From Pseudarthrobacter chlorophenolicus A6 (GTDB taxonomy: Bacteria > Actinomycetota > Actinomycetes > Actinomycetales > Micrococcaceae), in contig NC_011886.1 in assembly GCF_000022025.1 (NCBI RefSeq), positions 1,622,980 through 1,686,979 on the forward strand: DNA of 64,000 nt, written 5' to 3'. The position numbers were made by a program, and so were the translations under genes. The notes below the pieces were generated by a model. It ran no database searches. It saw only the letters and a list, made by a program, of their open reading frames with translations, and was not told where the DNA came from. Positions 1 to 10,381 of this stretch are shown here, piece after piece (within the stretch, counting starts at the first letter, position 1; each line of letters starts with the position of its first letter).

Positions 1-38
1 TTGTCCTAACCAGCGGGGAACAGGGTAACGTTTTTCCC

Positions 39-947
39 ATGGCTGACTCTTCCGCGCACATCCCTGCCCTCGGTACGCTCCTGACCGCCATGGTCACGCC
101 GTTCACCAAGGACGGCGCCGTGGATTACGACCAGGCAGCGGCCCTGGCCAGCAAGCTCGTGGACGACGGCTGCGACGGCCTTGTGGTCACCGGCACCACC
201 GGCGAAACGTCCACTCTGACGGATGAAGAGAACCTCGGCATGTTCCGCGCGGTCAAGGACGCCGTGGGCGGCCGCGCCGCCGTCATCGCCGGCACCGGAA
301 CCAACGACACCGCGCACTCCGTCCACCTTTCCCAGCAGGCCGCGGCCCTCGGCGTCGACGGCCTCCTGCTGGTGACGCCCTACTACAACAAGCCCAGCCA
401 GGCGGGCGTCCAGGCGCACTTCGAGACCATCGCCTCGGCAGTGGACGTCCCCGTCATGCTCTACGACATTCCCGGCCGGTCCTCCATAGCCATCGAACCG
501 GACACCATGATCCGGCTGGCGCAGCACCCCAACATCGTTGCCGTCAAGGATGCGAAGGCGGACCTGGTTGCTGCAGCCCGCGTCATGGCCGAGACGGACC
601 TCCTCTTCTACTCCGGCGACGACGGACTGACCCTGCCCTGGATGGCGCTGGGCGCTGTCGGCCTCGTGGGCGTCACCACCCACGTGGCCACCCGCCGGTT
701 CCGTGAGCTCATTGACGCCGTCAACGCCAACGACCTCGGCACCGCCCGGAAGATCAACTTGGAACTCCTGCCCGTGGTGCGCGCCACCATGACCAGGGTC
801 CAGGGCGCCGTGGCCGCCAAGCAGATTCTTAAATGGCAGGGAGTCCTGCCCAACTCGATCGTCCGTTTGCCCCTCGTGGAGCCGGACGAAGCCGAGATCG
901 AAACCATCCGCGGGGATTTGGCGGAAGCGGGGCTGGTCTACTCCTGA
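39..947 (+). CDS. dapA: 4-hydroxy-tetrahydrodipicolinate synthase
   Basis: Condenses pyruvate with aspartate semialdehyde in the lysine/diaminopimelate pathway in the cytosol. The 302-residue length is normal for the family. Visible motifs are TGTTGE (51-56), YYNKP (115-119), the catalytic Tyr142 in YDIPGR and the Schiff-base Lys170 in IVAVK. The ATG at 39 was chosen because a TAACGT -10 box (26-31) ends seven bases before it, which predicts a leaderless mRNA; there is no Shine-Dalgarno sequence. RNase J follows 41 bases downstream, the usual actinobacterial dapA-rnj pair. The left edge of the window cuts the region upstream of the promoter. Confidence 0.97.
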   Translation: MADSSAHIPALGTLLTAMVTPFTKDGAVDYDQAAALASKLVDDGCDGLVVTGTTGETSTLTDEENLGMFRAVKDAVGGRAAVIAGTGTNDTAHSVHLSQQAAALGVDGLLLVTPYYNKPSQAGVQAHFETIASAVDVPVMLYDIPGRSSIAIEPDTMIRLAQHPNIVAVKDAKADLVAAARVMAETDLLFYSGDDGLTLPWMALGAVGLVGVTTHVATRRFRELIDAVNANDLGTARKINLELLPVVRATMTRVQGAVAAKQILKWQGVLPNSIVRLPLVEPDEAEIETIRGDLAEAGLVYS

Positions 948-988
948 GGACGACGACCGGCACCCTTCCGCCTGGAAAGTAGTGCAAT

Positions 989-2680
<1,692 letters not shown>

Positions 2681-2713
2681 CCGCCGCAGCAGTTCGAACC
2701 CCAAGTCCGGGGC

Positions 2714-2754
2714 AGGCAAAGGGCCCGGTTCCACTGGAACCGGGCCCTTTGCCT
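2714..2754 (+). terminator. Intrinsic terminator after rnj
   Basis: Perfect inverted repeat with 19-bp arms (2714-2732 and 2736-2754) and a three-base loop ACT. There is no long T tract, as is common in high-G+C actinobacteria. It separates the dapA-rnj unit from the ftsK promoter at 2824. Confidence 0.85.
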
Positions 2755-2836
2755 ACCCGGCGCCCACCTACATTGCGGGGGGCCGGACGGCCCGATATCC
2801 CCGGATTCAGGGCGTGGTTCCGGTAGCGTGAACAGT

Positions 2837-5725
2837 ATGGCCACACGTACTACTTCCGCGCCCAAAGGTACCGGCAGGGGCGGCTCCGGCAGCAAAGCCG
2901 GCAGCTCCACAGGCCGCGGAACCGGCTCATCAGCAGGCAAGACCCCCCGCGGCGGCTCGTCCAGCACCGCGCGCACCCGCCAGCTCCCCGCCGTCGAACA
3001 CCACCAACCGTGGCTGGCGAGGGTGGTTGGCGGCGCCTGGCTGGGGCTGGGACACATGGTGGGCGGCGGAGTCCGGCGCATCGGCCACGACGTCAGCGAC
3101 ATCCCAGCCGAAGAACGCCGCGACGGCGCCGCCCTCTTCAACCTCGCCCTGGGCGTCTTCATCGCCACGTTTGCCTGGTGGGGCCTGACCGGGTGGTTCC
3201 CGGACGCCGTCTACGCGGTAGTGAACGGTACCTTCGGCTGGATCTCCCTGCTGCTGCCCCTCATGCTCTTTGTGTGTGCCTTCCGGCTTTTCCGGGTGCC
3301 CTCGGACGGCCGCGGCAACAACCGGGTAGGCATTGGATTCCTGGTCATGACCTTCGCCGGCTCCGGCCTGGCGCATGTCCTGGGCGGACAGCCCACTGTG
3401 GCCGACGGCTTCGACGGCCTCCGCCAAGCGGGCGGCATGCTGGGCTTCCTCGTGGCGACACCCCTGGCAGCCATCCACCCCGCCGTGCCCACAGTCCTCT
3501 ACGGAGTCCTGGCGTTCATCTCCCTGCTCATCATCACCGCAACGCCGTTCACGGCCATCCCGCGCCGCCTGCGCGGAGCCTACGAGCACCTCATGGGCAT
3601 CGACCTGATGGAACAGGAACAGGCCGACGTCCACGACCGCAGCTACCTGGACCGCCCCGAGCCAGCCGCGCCCAAGAAGAAAAAGCGGCGCCTCTTTGGC
3701 AAGGACGAAGAACCCGATGCCGGCCTTGAGGGCTATGTGGGTGACGAAGCCTTTGAACACGCGGTCATTGACGACGACGAGCCCAAGCCGCCGCGGCCCG
3801 CTCCCGGCGTCCGCCGGCCCACCCAGGCGGAGATCGCCGTGGAGAAGATCAAAGCCGCACAGGGCCTGGGTGCCGGTTCGCCGGCGGCTCCGCCGGAGAA
3901 TGCCACCGAAGCCATTCCGCTGGTCATCCCCGGTGCCGCCGCACCCGGGAAACCGGCCGCCGCGCCCACGGTGCCCGCCAACCCGGTGGCGCCCGCGCCG
4001 CCGCCCGTGCCCATCCCGCAGCGGACCGAGCAGCTCTCCCTCGCCGGGGACGTGACGTACACGCTTCCGGCCTCGGACTTCCTGACCCCGGGCTCCATCC
4101 CCAAGGAGCGCACCGAGGCCAACGACGCCGTCGTCGCCGCCCTGACGGACACCCTGACGCAGTTCAACGTCGACGCCACCGTCACGGGCTTCAGCCGCGG
4201 CCCCACCGTGACCCGCTACGAGATCGAACTCTCGCCCGGCACCAAGGTGGAACGCGTTACGGCACTGTCCAAGAACATCTCCTACGCTGTTGCCTCAAGC
4301 GACGTCCGCATCCTCAGCCCCATCCCGGGCAAGTCGGCCATCGGCATCGAGATCCCCAACACGGACCGTGAGACCGTCTCCCTGGGCGACGTGCTGCGCA
4401 GCCAGAACGCCCGCAGGACGGACCACCCCATGGTCATGGGCGTGGGCAAGGACGTCGAGGGCGGCTACGTGGTGGCCAACCTCGCGAAGATGCCCCACCT
4501 CCTGGTGGCCGGTGCCACCGGTGCAGGTAAGTCATCGTTCGTGAACTCGATGATCACCTCGATCCTGATGCGCTCCACGCCCGACGAGGTGCGCATGGTG
4601 ATGGTGGACCCCAAACGCGTGGAACTGACCGCCTACGAAGGCGTTCCGCACCTCATCACGCCCATCATCACCAACCCGAAGAAGGCCGCCGAGGCCCTCC
4701 AGTGGGTGGTCCGCGAGATGGACGCCCGCTACGACGACCTCGCCAACTATGGCTTCAAGCACATCGATGACTTCAACAAGGCCGTCCGTGCCGGCAAGGT
4801 CCACCCGCCGGAAGGCTCCAAACGGGTGATCCGGCCCTACCCGTACCTGCTAGTGATCGTGGACGAACTAGCCGACCTCATGATGGTTGCCCCGCGCGAT
4901 GTCGAGGACTCGATCGTCCGTATCACCCAGCTGGCCCGCGCGGCAGGCATCCACCTGGTGCTGGCAACCCAGCGGCCCTCCGTGGACGTGGTGACCGGCC
5001 TGATCAAGGCCAACGTGCCCTCGCGCATGGCCTTTGCCACGTCCTCCGTCACGGACTCCCGTGTTGTCCTGGACCAGCCCGGTGCCGAGAAGCTGATCGG
5101 CCAGGGCGACGCGCTCTTCCTGCCCATGGGCGCCTCGAAAGCCATGCGCGTCCAGGGTGCCTGGGTCACCGAGTCTGAAATCCACAAGGTGGTGGAACAC
5201 GTCAAGGGGCAGCTGCAGGCCGTCTACCGCGACGACGTCGCCCCCGAAGCGGAGAAGAAGCAGATCGACGACGACATAGGGGACGACCTCGAGGTGCTGC
5301 TGCAGGCCACCGAACTGGTGGTCACCACGCAGTTCGGCTCCACCTCCATGCTGCAGCGCAAGCTGCGGGTGGGCTTCGCCAAGGCCGGCCGCCTGATGGA
5401 CCTCCTCGAGTCAAGGGGCGTGGTGGGGCCGTCCGAAGGCTCAAAGGCCCGTGACGTCCTGGTCAAGCCGGACGACCTCGCGCCCGTCCTGGCAGCAATG
5501 AAGGGCCAGGACGCACCGGCCGCGCCGGATGCCCAGACTGCTGCCCTGAGCGATAACGCCAACGCAAACATCGCCCAGGGAGGATACGCCGAGGACCTGG
5601 TGGCTGCCGACCTCGACCAGCGAAAGCAAAACGTCGAATATTACGATGGCTCCGATTCCGCGCCAGGCGGCTACGGGGACGACGACGACGGGTCCGAGGA
5701 CGCCTGGTCACTGACCGGTCGATAG
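2837..5725 (+). CDS. ftsK: DNA translocase FtsK/SpoIIIE
   Basis: Septum-anchored ATP-driven DNA pump that clears chromosome termini during division. Four hydrophobic membrane segments lie in roughly residues 95-250. A Pro/Ala-rich linker follows, then the RecA-like motor with Walker A GATGAGKS at 559-566 and a Walker B region reading VIVDELADLM. A winged-helix gamma domain occupies the C-terminus, and the extreme end is acidic (DDDDGSED). I chose ATG 2837 over GTG 2828 because a TAGCGT -10 box (2824-2829) ends seven bases before the ATG, and the GTG would lie across that box. The result is 962 residues. Its order ahead of pgsA and clgR matches other actinobacteria. Confidence 0.95.
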   Translation: MATRTTSAPKGTGRGGSGSKAGSSTGRGTGSSAGKTPRGGSSSTARTRQLPAVEHHQPWLARVVGGAWLGLGHMVGGGVRRIGHDVSDIPAEERRDGAALFNLALGVFIATFAWWGLTGWFPDAVYAVVNGTFGWISLLLPLMLFVCAFRLFRVPSDGRGNNRVGIGFLVMTFAGSGLAHVLGGQPTVADGFDGLRQAGGMLGFLVATPLAAIHPAVPTVLYGVLAFISLLIITATPFTAIPRRLRGAYEHLMGIDLMEQEQADVHDRSYLDRPEPAAPKKKKRRLFGKDEEPDAGLEGYVGDEAFEHAVIDDDEPKPPRPAPGVRRPTQAEIAVEKIKAAQGLGAGSPAAPPENATEAIPLVIPGAAAPGKPAAAPTVPANPVAPAPPPVPIPQRTEQLSLAGDVTYTLPASDFLTPGSIPKERTEANDAVVAALTDTLTQFNVDATVTGFSRGPTVTRYEIELSPGTKVERVTALSKNISYAVASSDVRILSPIPGKSAIGIEIPNTDRETVSLGDVLRSQNARRTDHPMVMGVGKDVEGGYVVANLAKMPHLLVAGATGAGKSSFVNSMITSILMRSTPDEVRMVMVDPKRVELTAYEGVPHLITPIITNPKKAAEALQWVVREMDARYDDLANYGFKHIDDFNKAVRAGKVHPPEGSKRVIRPYPYLLVIVDELADLMMVAPRDVEDSIVRITQLARAAGIHLVLATQRPSVDVVTGLIKANVPSRMAFATSSVTDSRVVLDQPGAEKLIGQGDALFLPMGASKAMRVQGAWVTESEIHKVVEHVKGQLQAVYRDDVAPEAEKKQIDDDIGDDLEVLLQATELVVTTQFGSTSMLQRKLRVGFAKAGRLMDLLESRGVVGPSEGSKARDVLVKPDDLAPVLAAMKGQDAPAAPDAQTAALSDNANANIAQGGYAEDLVAADLDQRKQNVEYYDGSDSAPGGYGDDDDGSEDAWSLTGR

Positions 5726-5748
5726 CCCGGGGACTGTAGCCTAGAAAC

Positions 5749-6393
5749 GTGACTAGCACTGATGCAACCGCCGCCGGCAAGGGCCGTGCCGGGGTCTGGA
5801 ACCTACCCAACGTCCTGACCATGATCCGCATCGCGCTGGTGCCTTTCTTCGTCTGGTTCCTGATTGCCGACGCCCCCGGGCTGCACAGCGAATCCGGGAT
5901 CTGGCGCTGGGCCGCAGTGGTGGCCTTCGCCGTCGCGATCTACACGGACAAGCTCGACGGCGACATCGCCAGGAGCCGGAACCTCGTCACGGACTTCGGC
6001 AAGATCGCCGATCCCATTGCCGACAAGCTGCTCATCGGCTCCGCATTGGTGATGCTGTCCGTGCTCGGCGAACTGCCCTGGTGGATGACGCTGGTGATCC
6101 TGGTCCGTGAATGGGGAATCACCGGTCTGAGGTTCTTCGTCATCCGCTACGGCGTTATCCCGGCCTCCCGGGGCGGCAAGCTCAAGACCGTGGTCCAGAC
6201 CGCCGCGATCTTCCTATATCTCCTGCCGCTGGGGGCCGTGGCGCCGTGGCTCACCTGGGTGGCGTTCGCGGTGATGCTCGCCGCGGTGCTGATCACCGTC
6301 TGGACCGGGGTTGAGTACGTCATCGAGGCTCTGCGGCTCCGGGCCAAGGGCAAGCTGCAGGCACGCGCCAACCAGGGCCAGGAACAGCCATGA
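5749..6393 (+). CDS. pgsA: CDP-alcohol phosphatidyltransferase (PgsA type)
   Basis: Membrane enzyme that joins CDP-diacylglycerol with glycerol-3-phosphate or a similar alcohol in phospholipid synthesis. The complete CDP-alcohol transferase signature D-x2-DG-x2-AR-x8-G-x3-D-x3-D runs from Asp67 to Asp92, and about five or six transmembrane segments surround it. The GTG start has a TAGCCT -10 box (5737-5742) six bases upstream, so the transcript is predicted to be leaderless. The end overlaps the next gene by four bases (ATGA), implying translational coupling. The head-group substrate cannot be fixed from sequence alone; phosphatidylglycerophosphate synthase is the usual assignment here. Confidence 0.9.
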   Translation: MTSTDATAAGKGRAGVWNLPNVLTMIRIALVPFFVWFLIADAPGLHSESGIWRWAAVVAFAVAIYTDKLDGDIARSRNLVTDFGKIADPIADKLLIGSALVMLSVLGELPWWMTLVILVREWGITGLRFFVIRYGVIPASRGGKLKTVVQTAAIFLYLLPLGAVAPWLTWVAFAVMLAAVLITVWTGVEYVIEALRLRAKGKLQARANQGQEQP

Positions 6394-6950
6394 CCAACCT
6401 CCACCATCTGGCCGGCGAGGCAGTCCGGCAGGCGCTGGAGGCCGGGCGGACGGTGGCCACCGCAGAGTCGTTGACCGCGGGGATGGTTTCAGCCGTCCTG
6501 GCCGACACCCCGGGAGCGTCGGGCATGCTCCAGGGCGGGGTGGTGGCCTACCAGAATTCGGTCAAGGAAGCCGTGTTGAACGTCGCCGGCGATCTCCTCG
6601 CCAAGGTGGGGTCCGTGGACGGCGGCGTGGCCAGGGCCATGGCTTCCGGCGCCAGGACTGCACTGGACGCCGACATCGGCGTCAGCACCACCGGCGTTGC
6701 CGGCCCCGAGCCCCATGACGGCAAACCCGTTGGGACTGTCTTTATCGGCATTGCCACCGCCGGCGGAGCGGAAGCCTTCGAGTACCACTTCGAGGGGACC
6801 CGCCCCGAAATCAGGGGACAGGCCTGTGGAGCCGCCCTGGAACGGCTCCTCGAAGCACTTTCGCCTGATCAGGGCCTGCAGGCGCCCGGCTGGCGGCGCC
6901 CCTTGTTACCGGGAGTAAAGTTGCCGGGAACAAAAGCCGGTACCGATTAG
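6390..6950 (+). CDS. CinA C-terminal family protein (PncC-like NMN amidohydrolase)
   Basis: A 186-residue stand-alone CinA C-terminal domain. Members with activity deamidate nicotinamide mononucleotide in pyridine nucleotide salvage. Family landmarks are ATAESLTAGM near residue 20 and the GVSTTGVAGPEPHDGKPVG segment around residues 93-111. The N-terminal molybdopterin-binding-like domain of long CinA proteins is absent. The start overlaps the pgsA stop by four bases, so the two are one operon. Many bacteria place cinA before recA; here clgR and DUF3046 lie in between. Confidence 0.88.
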   Translation: MTNLHHLAGEAVRQALEAGRTVATAESLTAGMVSAVLADTPGASGMLQGGVVAYQNSVKEAVLNVAGDLLAKVGSVDGGVARAMASGARTALDADIGVSTTGVAGPEPHDGKPVGTVFIGIATAGGAEAFEYHFEGTRPEIRGQACGAALERLLEALSPDQGLQAPGWRRPLLPGVKLPGTKAGTD

Positions 6951-6964
6951 TTATTACATTGTGT

Positions 6965-6993
6965 CGCTTCCGAAGAGCGGAGGCGCCTAGGAT
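6965..6993 (+). promoter_or_regulatory. clgR promoter with candidate ClgR operator
   Basis: A TAGGAT -10 box lies at 6988-6993. An imperfect dyad CGCT-N7-AGCG (6965-6979) covers the place where the -35 element should be. ClgR proteins are known to bind CGC-rich dyads and to control their own gene in relatives. The box assignment is by eye, and the spacing differs from the published CGC-N5-GCG pattern as I remember it. Confidence 0.4.
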
Positions 6994-7148
6994 GAAATGA
7001 CCACGACGGTTCGCTTGACGGCGGACCTGACTTATGAGGGAGCAAGGCGATACAGATGGTAAAGCAGCCCGTATCCGTAAACGGCGTTGTCCGCTGGAAG
7101 GATGTGGGCCTCGCCGATCAGGCTAAGAGCGAACAAAAGGAGCGCAAG

Positions 7149-7508
7149 ATGGTTGTACTTCGTCACGAAATTGGTGATGTCCTGCGCGATGTCCGCCAGC
7201 GTCAGGGGCGCACGCTCCGTGAAGTCTCGCACAGCGCCCGTGTCTCCCTCGGCTACCTCAGCGAAGTTGAGCGCGGACAGAAGGAAGCATCGTCCGAACT
7301 GCTGTCTTCCATTTGCTCAGCGCTGGATGTTCCGTTGTCCAGCATGCTCCGCGAGGTCAGCGACCGTGTGGCAGTCGCCGAGGGCGTTGCCGTACCTGAC
7401 ACCGTTCCGCAGGAATTCTCCCAGCGTTACGGCCGCGACCTTGAGCGCGACCTGAACACAGAACTTAACGACGAACTGTCCACCGGCCTCCTCTCCGGAG
7501 CCCGGTAA
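7149..7508 (+). CDS. clgR: XRE-family transcriptional activator ClgR
   Basis: Small helix-turn-helix activator (119 residues) that in relatives turns on clp protease and stress genes. Residues 7-63 form the Cro/CI-type domain; [20 protein letters not shown] is closely like mycobacterial ClgR. The ATG at 7149 is preceded by an excellent AAAGGAG (7136-7142) at six bases. An upstream in-frame ATG at 7056 would add 31 residues but has a poorer ribosome site. Position after ftsK-pgsA supports the name. The C-terminal 50 residues are acidic and lack family conservation that I recognise. The mycobacterial neighbour PspA is not present here. Confidence 0.88.
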   Translation: MVVLRHEIGDVLRDVRQRQGRTLREVSHSARVSLGYLSEVERGQKEASSELLSSICSALDVPLSSMLREVSDRVAVAEGVAVPDTVPQEFSQRYGRDLERDLNTELNDELSTGLLSGAR

Positions 7509-7544
7509 CAGTTCACCCGCCCGGTAACGGGTCCTGGGACACAC

Positions 7545-7573
7545 GGAACCCCCGGCCATCGGCCGGGGGTTCC
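7545..7573 (+). terminator. Terminator between clgR and the convergent MarR gene
   Basis: Perfect 13-bp stem (7545-7557 with 7561-7573) and a three-base loop ATC, followed by ATCGTTT. It lies between two convergent genes and can serve both strands. Confidence 0.85.
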
Positions 7574-7598
7574 ATCGTTTCGGTCCTGGGGCGGCTCC

Positions 7599-8123
7599 TT
7601 AGGCCTGGGGCCCCTCGGAATCGCTGTCCTGCGGAAAACCATCGCGTTCATAGGTGGCATTGAGCTTTGCCATATAGCGCGCCAGCTCCTGGAGATCGTC
7701 CAGCGGCCATTCGCCCAGCCGTTCCCGGAAAACCTGCCGGCGGGCGTCCTGCACTTCGTGCATCTTCTCCTCGCCTTTGGGGGTCAGCCTGATGGCCTGC
7801 GCCCGGCCGTCCAGCGGATCGGCCTCCTTCGACACCAGGCCCAGGCCTTCCAGGAAGGCGATCTGCCGGCTGACCGACGGCTTGCCCACACCGATGTTGA
7901 TGGCGAGGTCCGTGAGCCGGATGGTGCCCTCCTTCCTGATGACGGAAAGCAGGCCGTAGGCGGCCGGTTCCATGTCCGGGTGCACCTCGCGGGACAACTG
8001 GTTGGAGATTGCCCGTGCCCGCCGCCAGAACAGGCTGATCTGGTGTTCCACATTCTGCAGCGCGGAGTCCACGGTGTCCTCGGTCGGAGTGCTGCCCGGC
8101 AGGGCGTCGGGGGAGTTGCTCAT
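7599..8123 (-). CDS. MarR-family transcriptional regulator
   Basis: Winged-helix regulator of 174 residues. The recognition region reads IGVGKPSVSRQIAFLEGLGL, followed by the wing with DGRAQAIRLTPKG. Target and ligand are unknown. It is transcribed divergently from the DUF3046/recA side. The predicted promoter is leaderless: TAGAAT on the minus strand (8131-8136) lies seven bases before the ATG. The 40-base divergent region is too small to hide another gene, so control of itself or of DUF3046 is possible, but this is inference. Confidence 0.9.
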   Translation of the reverse strand: MSNSPDALPGSTPTEDTVDSALQNVEHQISLFWRRARAISNQLSREVHPDMEPAAYGLLSVIRKEGTIRLTDLAINIGVGKPSVSRQIAFLEGLGLVSKEADPLDGRAQAIRLTPKGEEKMHEVQDARRQVFRERLGEWPLDDLQELARYMAKLNATYERDGFPQDSDSEGPQA

Positions 8124-8163
8124 GGCAACAATTCTAGGGTCCCGCGCATGAGAGAATCTTCCG

Positions 8164-8388
8164 ATGCGATTGAGCGACTATTGGCGGCTGATGGATGACG
8201 AGTTCGGCGCGGGCTATTCCCGTGTCCTGAGCAGCACCCTGGTCCTGTCCGGCGTTGGCGGCAGGACCGCTGACCAGGCCCTGGCCGCGGGCGTAGAGCC
8301 GCGCAGGGTCTGGCTCGCCCTGTGCGACGTCCAGGACGTGCCGGCGGAACGGCGCCTCGGCAGGGATATCAAACCGCGCCGCGACTAG
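8164..8388 (+). CDS. DUF3046 family protein
   Basis: A 74-residue actinobacterial protein of unknown function. It shows the family pattern: DYWRLMDDEFG at the start, GGRTADQALAAGVEPRRVW in the middle and LCDVQDVP near the end. In actinobacteria this family sits just before recA, as here. The ATG has only a weak -10 (GAGAAT, 8152-8157) six bases upstream and no ribosome site. It is not visibly under the recA LexA operator, which lies downstream at 8429. Confidence 0.85.
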   Translation: MRLSDYWRLMDDEFGAGYSRVLSSTLVLSGVGGRTADQALAAGVEPRRVWLALCDVQDVPAERRLGRDIKPRRD

Positions 8389-8395
8389 CAGCCCA

Positions 8396-8421
8396 CCCGG
8401 CTTTTCGGCTGACACGCCGGG
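8396..8421 (+). terminator. Weak hairpin after DUF3046
   Basis: CCCGGC (8396-8401) can pair with GCCGGG (8416-8421) around a 14-base loop. It lies between DUF3046 and the recA operator and may limit read-through. The stem is short. Confidence 0.3.
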
Positions 8422-8428
8422 AAGCTGT

Positions 8429-8457
8429 TCGAATACCTGTTCGGATATGACTATGAT
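8429..8457 (+). promoter_or_regulatory. recA promoter with LexA (SOS) operator
   Basis: TCGAATACCTGTTCGG (8429-8444) matches the actinobacterial SOS operator TCGAAC-N4-GTTCGA at 14 of 16 positions. It overlaps a -35-like TTCGAA (8428-8433), which stands 18 bases before a TATGAT -10 (8452-8457). LexA would thus block polymerase directly. The predicted transcript has a leader of roughly 120 bases before recA. Confidence 0.85.
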
Positions 8458-8584
8458 TTTTACAGCGGGTTATCCACATAGCCGTTGTCATCCGGCCGGA
8501 ATGTCAGTGGGTCCCCTTAGCGTCAGAGATGACCAATAAACGGCCGCGAAGGCCACCATCGAGAAAGCATTAGAGGTGTCAACC

Positions 8585-9643
8585 ATGGCGGCAGCCCCGG
8601 ATCGTGCAAAAGCGCTGGAAGCAGCACTGGCCCAGATTGACAAGCAGTTCGGCAAGGGCTCGGTCATGCGCCTGGGCGACGAAGTCCGTGCCCCCATCGA
8701 AGTCATTCCCACGGGCTCCATCGCCTTGGACGTCGCCCTGGGAATTGGCGGCCTTCCCCGTGGCAGGGTCATCGAAATCTACGGGCCGGAATCGTCCGGT
8801 AAGACCACCGTTGCCCTGCACGCTGTGGCCAACGCCCAGCGTGCCGGTGGAATCGCTGCCTTCATTGACGCCGAACACGCCCTGGACCCCGACTACGCCG
8901 CCAAGCTGGGCGTGGACACGGACGCCCTCCTCGTTTCGCAGCCGGACACCGGTGAGCAGGCTTTGGAGATCATGGACATGCTGGTCGGCTCGGGCTCACT
9001 GGACATCGTGGTCATCGACTCCGTGGCAGCCCTGGTGCCCCGCGCCGAAATCGAAGGCGACATGGGAGACAGCCACGTCGGCCTGCAGGCCCGCCTGATG
9101 AGCCAGGCGCTGCGTAAGATCACCGGCCGCCTGAGCCAGACCAAAACCACCGCCATCTTTATCAACCAGTTGCGTGAAAAGATCGGCGTCTTCTTCGGCT
9201 CTCCCGAAACCACCACCGGTGGTAAGGCCTTGAAGTTCTACGCGTCGGTCCGCATCGACGTCCGTCGGATCCAGACCCTCAAAGAGGGCGCCGATTCCGT
9301 CGGTAACCGGACCAAGGCGAAGATCGTCAAGAACAAGATGGCCCCGCCCTTCAAGATTGCCGAGTTCGACATCATCTACGGCCAGGGCATCTCCCGCGAG
9401 GGCGGAATCATCGACATGGGCGTGGAACACGGCATCATCAAGAAGTCCGGTTCCTGGTTCACCTACGACGGTGACCAGCTGGGCCAGGGCATGGAGAACT
9501 CCCGCCGGTTCCTGCGTGACAACCCCGAGCTTGCGGCCGAACTGGAGCGGCTGATCAAGGAAAAGCTCGGCGTCGGAGTCAAGCCCGCCGACGCGGAATC
9601 CAAAGAGGATTCACCGAAGCTGAAGGCCGTCGACGGGTTCTAG
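8585..9643 (+). CDS. recA: Recombinase RecA
   Basis: ATP-dependent strand-exchange protein and co-protease for LexA. At 352 residues it is normal length, with no intein. Walker [10 protein letters not shown], the MAW-like segment [17 protein letters not shown] and the C-terminal acidic tail are visible. ATG 8585 was chosen because GAGG (8573-8576) sits eight bases upstream; a GTG at 8576 would overlap that ribosome site. It is controlled by the SOS operator at 8429 and followed three bases later by recX. Confidence 0.98.
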   Translation: MAAAPDRAKALEAALAQIDKQFGKGSVMRLGDEVRAPIEVIPTGSIALDVALGIGGLPRGRVIEIYGPESSGKTTVALHAVANAQRAGGIAAFIDAEHALDPDYAAKLGVDTDALLVSQPDTGEQALEIMDMLVGSGSLDIVVIDSVAALVPRAEIEGDMGDSHVGLQARLMSQALRKITGRLSQTKTTAIFINQLREKIGVFFGSPETTTGGKALKFYASVRIDVRRIQTLKEGADSVGNRTKAKIVKNKMAPPFKIAEFDIIYGQGISREGGIIDMGVEHGIIKKSGSWFTYDGDQLGQGMENSRRFLRDNPELAAELERLIKEKLGVGVKPADAESKEDSPKLKAVDGF

Positions 9644-9646
9644 CAG

Positions 9647-10276
9647 TTGACTGGCTTTGAAAAACGCCGGGGCGGGTCCGCAGGGTCCCGCCGCCGGCGA
9701 ACCAGCGGCTCTTCGGCCGGCGCGGAGGAAAGGGAGCCGTCCGCTGATCCCGGCTCCCCGGGGTTTGGTGACCGCGAACCGGATCCCGTTACGGTGGCGC
9801 AGACCATCGTCTACCGGCAGCTCACGGTGTCGGCCAAGAGCCGGCTCCAACTGGCCCGAAAGCTCGCCGAACGGAATGTCCCGGAGGACGTTGCCGAGTC
9901 GGTCCTGGACAAATTCGAGGATGCCCGGCTGATCGATGACGCCGAGTTCGCCAACATGTGGGTCCGCAGCCGCTCGCAATCACGGAAACTGGCGAAGGGT
10001 GCACTGCGCCGGGAACTGGCAGAGAAGGGCATCGACGAGGAATCCGCAGCTGCGGCGCTGGAACAGCTCTCCGACCAGGATGAGGAGGACGCTGCCCGGG
10101 CCCTGGTGGAACGCAAGCTTCGTCCCGGCACGGACCTCCAGGACCGTGCCGAGCGGGACAAGGCCACCCGGCGGCTGGCGTCGATGCTGGCCCGCAAGGG
10201 ATACCAACCGTCGCAGGCTTTCCGCATCGTGGGAGAGGTCCTGGACTCACGGTCCGGCCAGCCCGGCGAAGACTGA
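9647..10276 (+). CDS. recX: Regulatory protein RecX
   Basis: RecA filament modulator. The 209 residues include a basic, low-complexity N-terminus of about 50 residues rich in Arg, Gly and Ser, followed by the three-helix RecX repeats (AKSRLQLARKLAERNV, DDAEFANMWVRSRS, KGALRRELAEKGI). The TTG start lies three bases after the recA stop, so it depends on translational coupling. A later start would remove only the unconserved N-terminus. Co-transcription with recA makes it part of the SOS response. Confidence 0.9.
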   Translation: MTGFEKRRGGSAGSRRRRTSGSSAGAEEREPSADPGSPGFGDREPDPVTVAQTIVYRQLTVSAKSRLQLARKLAERNVPEDVAESVLDKFEDARLIDDAEFANMWVRSRSQSRKLAKGALRRELAEKGIDEESAAAALEQLSDQDEEDAARALVERKLRPGTDLQDRAERDKATRRLASMLARKGYQPSQAFRIVGEVLDSRSGQPGED

Positions 10277-10281
10277 TGACT

Positions 10282-10316
10282 GGCAACCCCGGCCAGCTTC
10301 CCGGGGCCCGGTTGCC
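10282..10316 (+). terminator. Hairpin after recX
   Basis: GGCAAC (10282-10287) pairs with GTTGCC (10311-10316), and inner CCCCGG/CCGGGG segments add further pairing. It probably ends the recA-recX transcript before the miaB promoter at 10370. Confidence 0.5.
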
Positions 10317-10381
10317 CGCCCCTGCCATAGCCTGGACTTCGAGGGCCAGCCCCAACCTTGCACAGCCGGTACCCTTAACAG

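Noticed and set aside
2828..2836. GTG start for ftsK
   Set aside because: It would overlap the -10 box; ATG 2837 has the leaderless spacing.
6927..6955. SigE-type promoter (GGGAAC) upstream of clgR, as in mycobacteria
   Set aside because: A GGGAAC is present but no CGTT-like -10 follows at the right distance.
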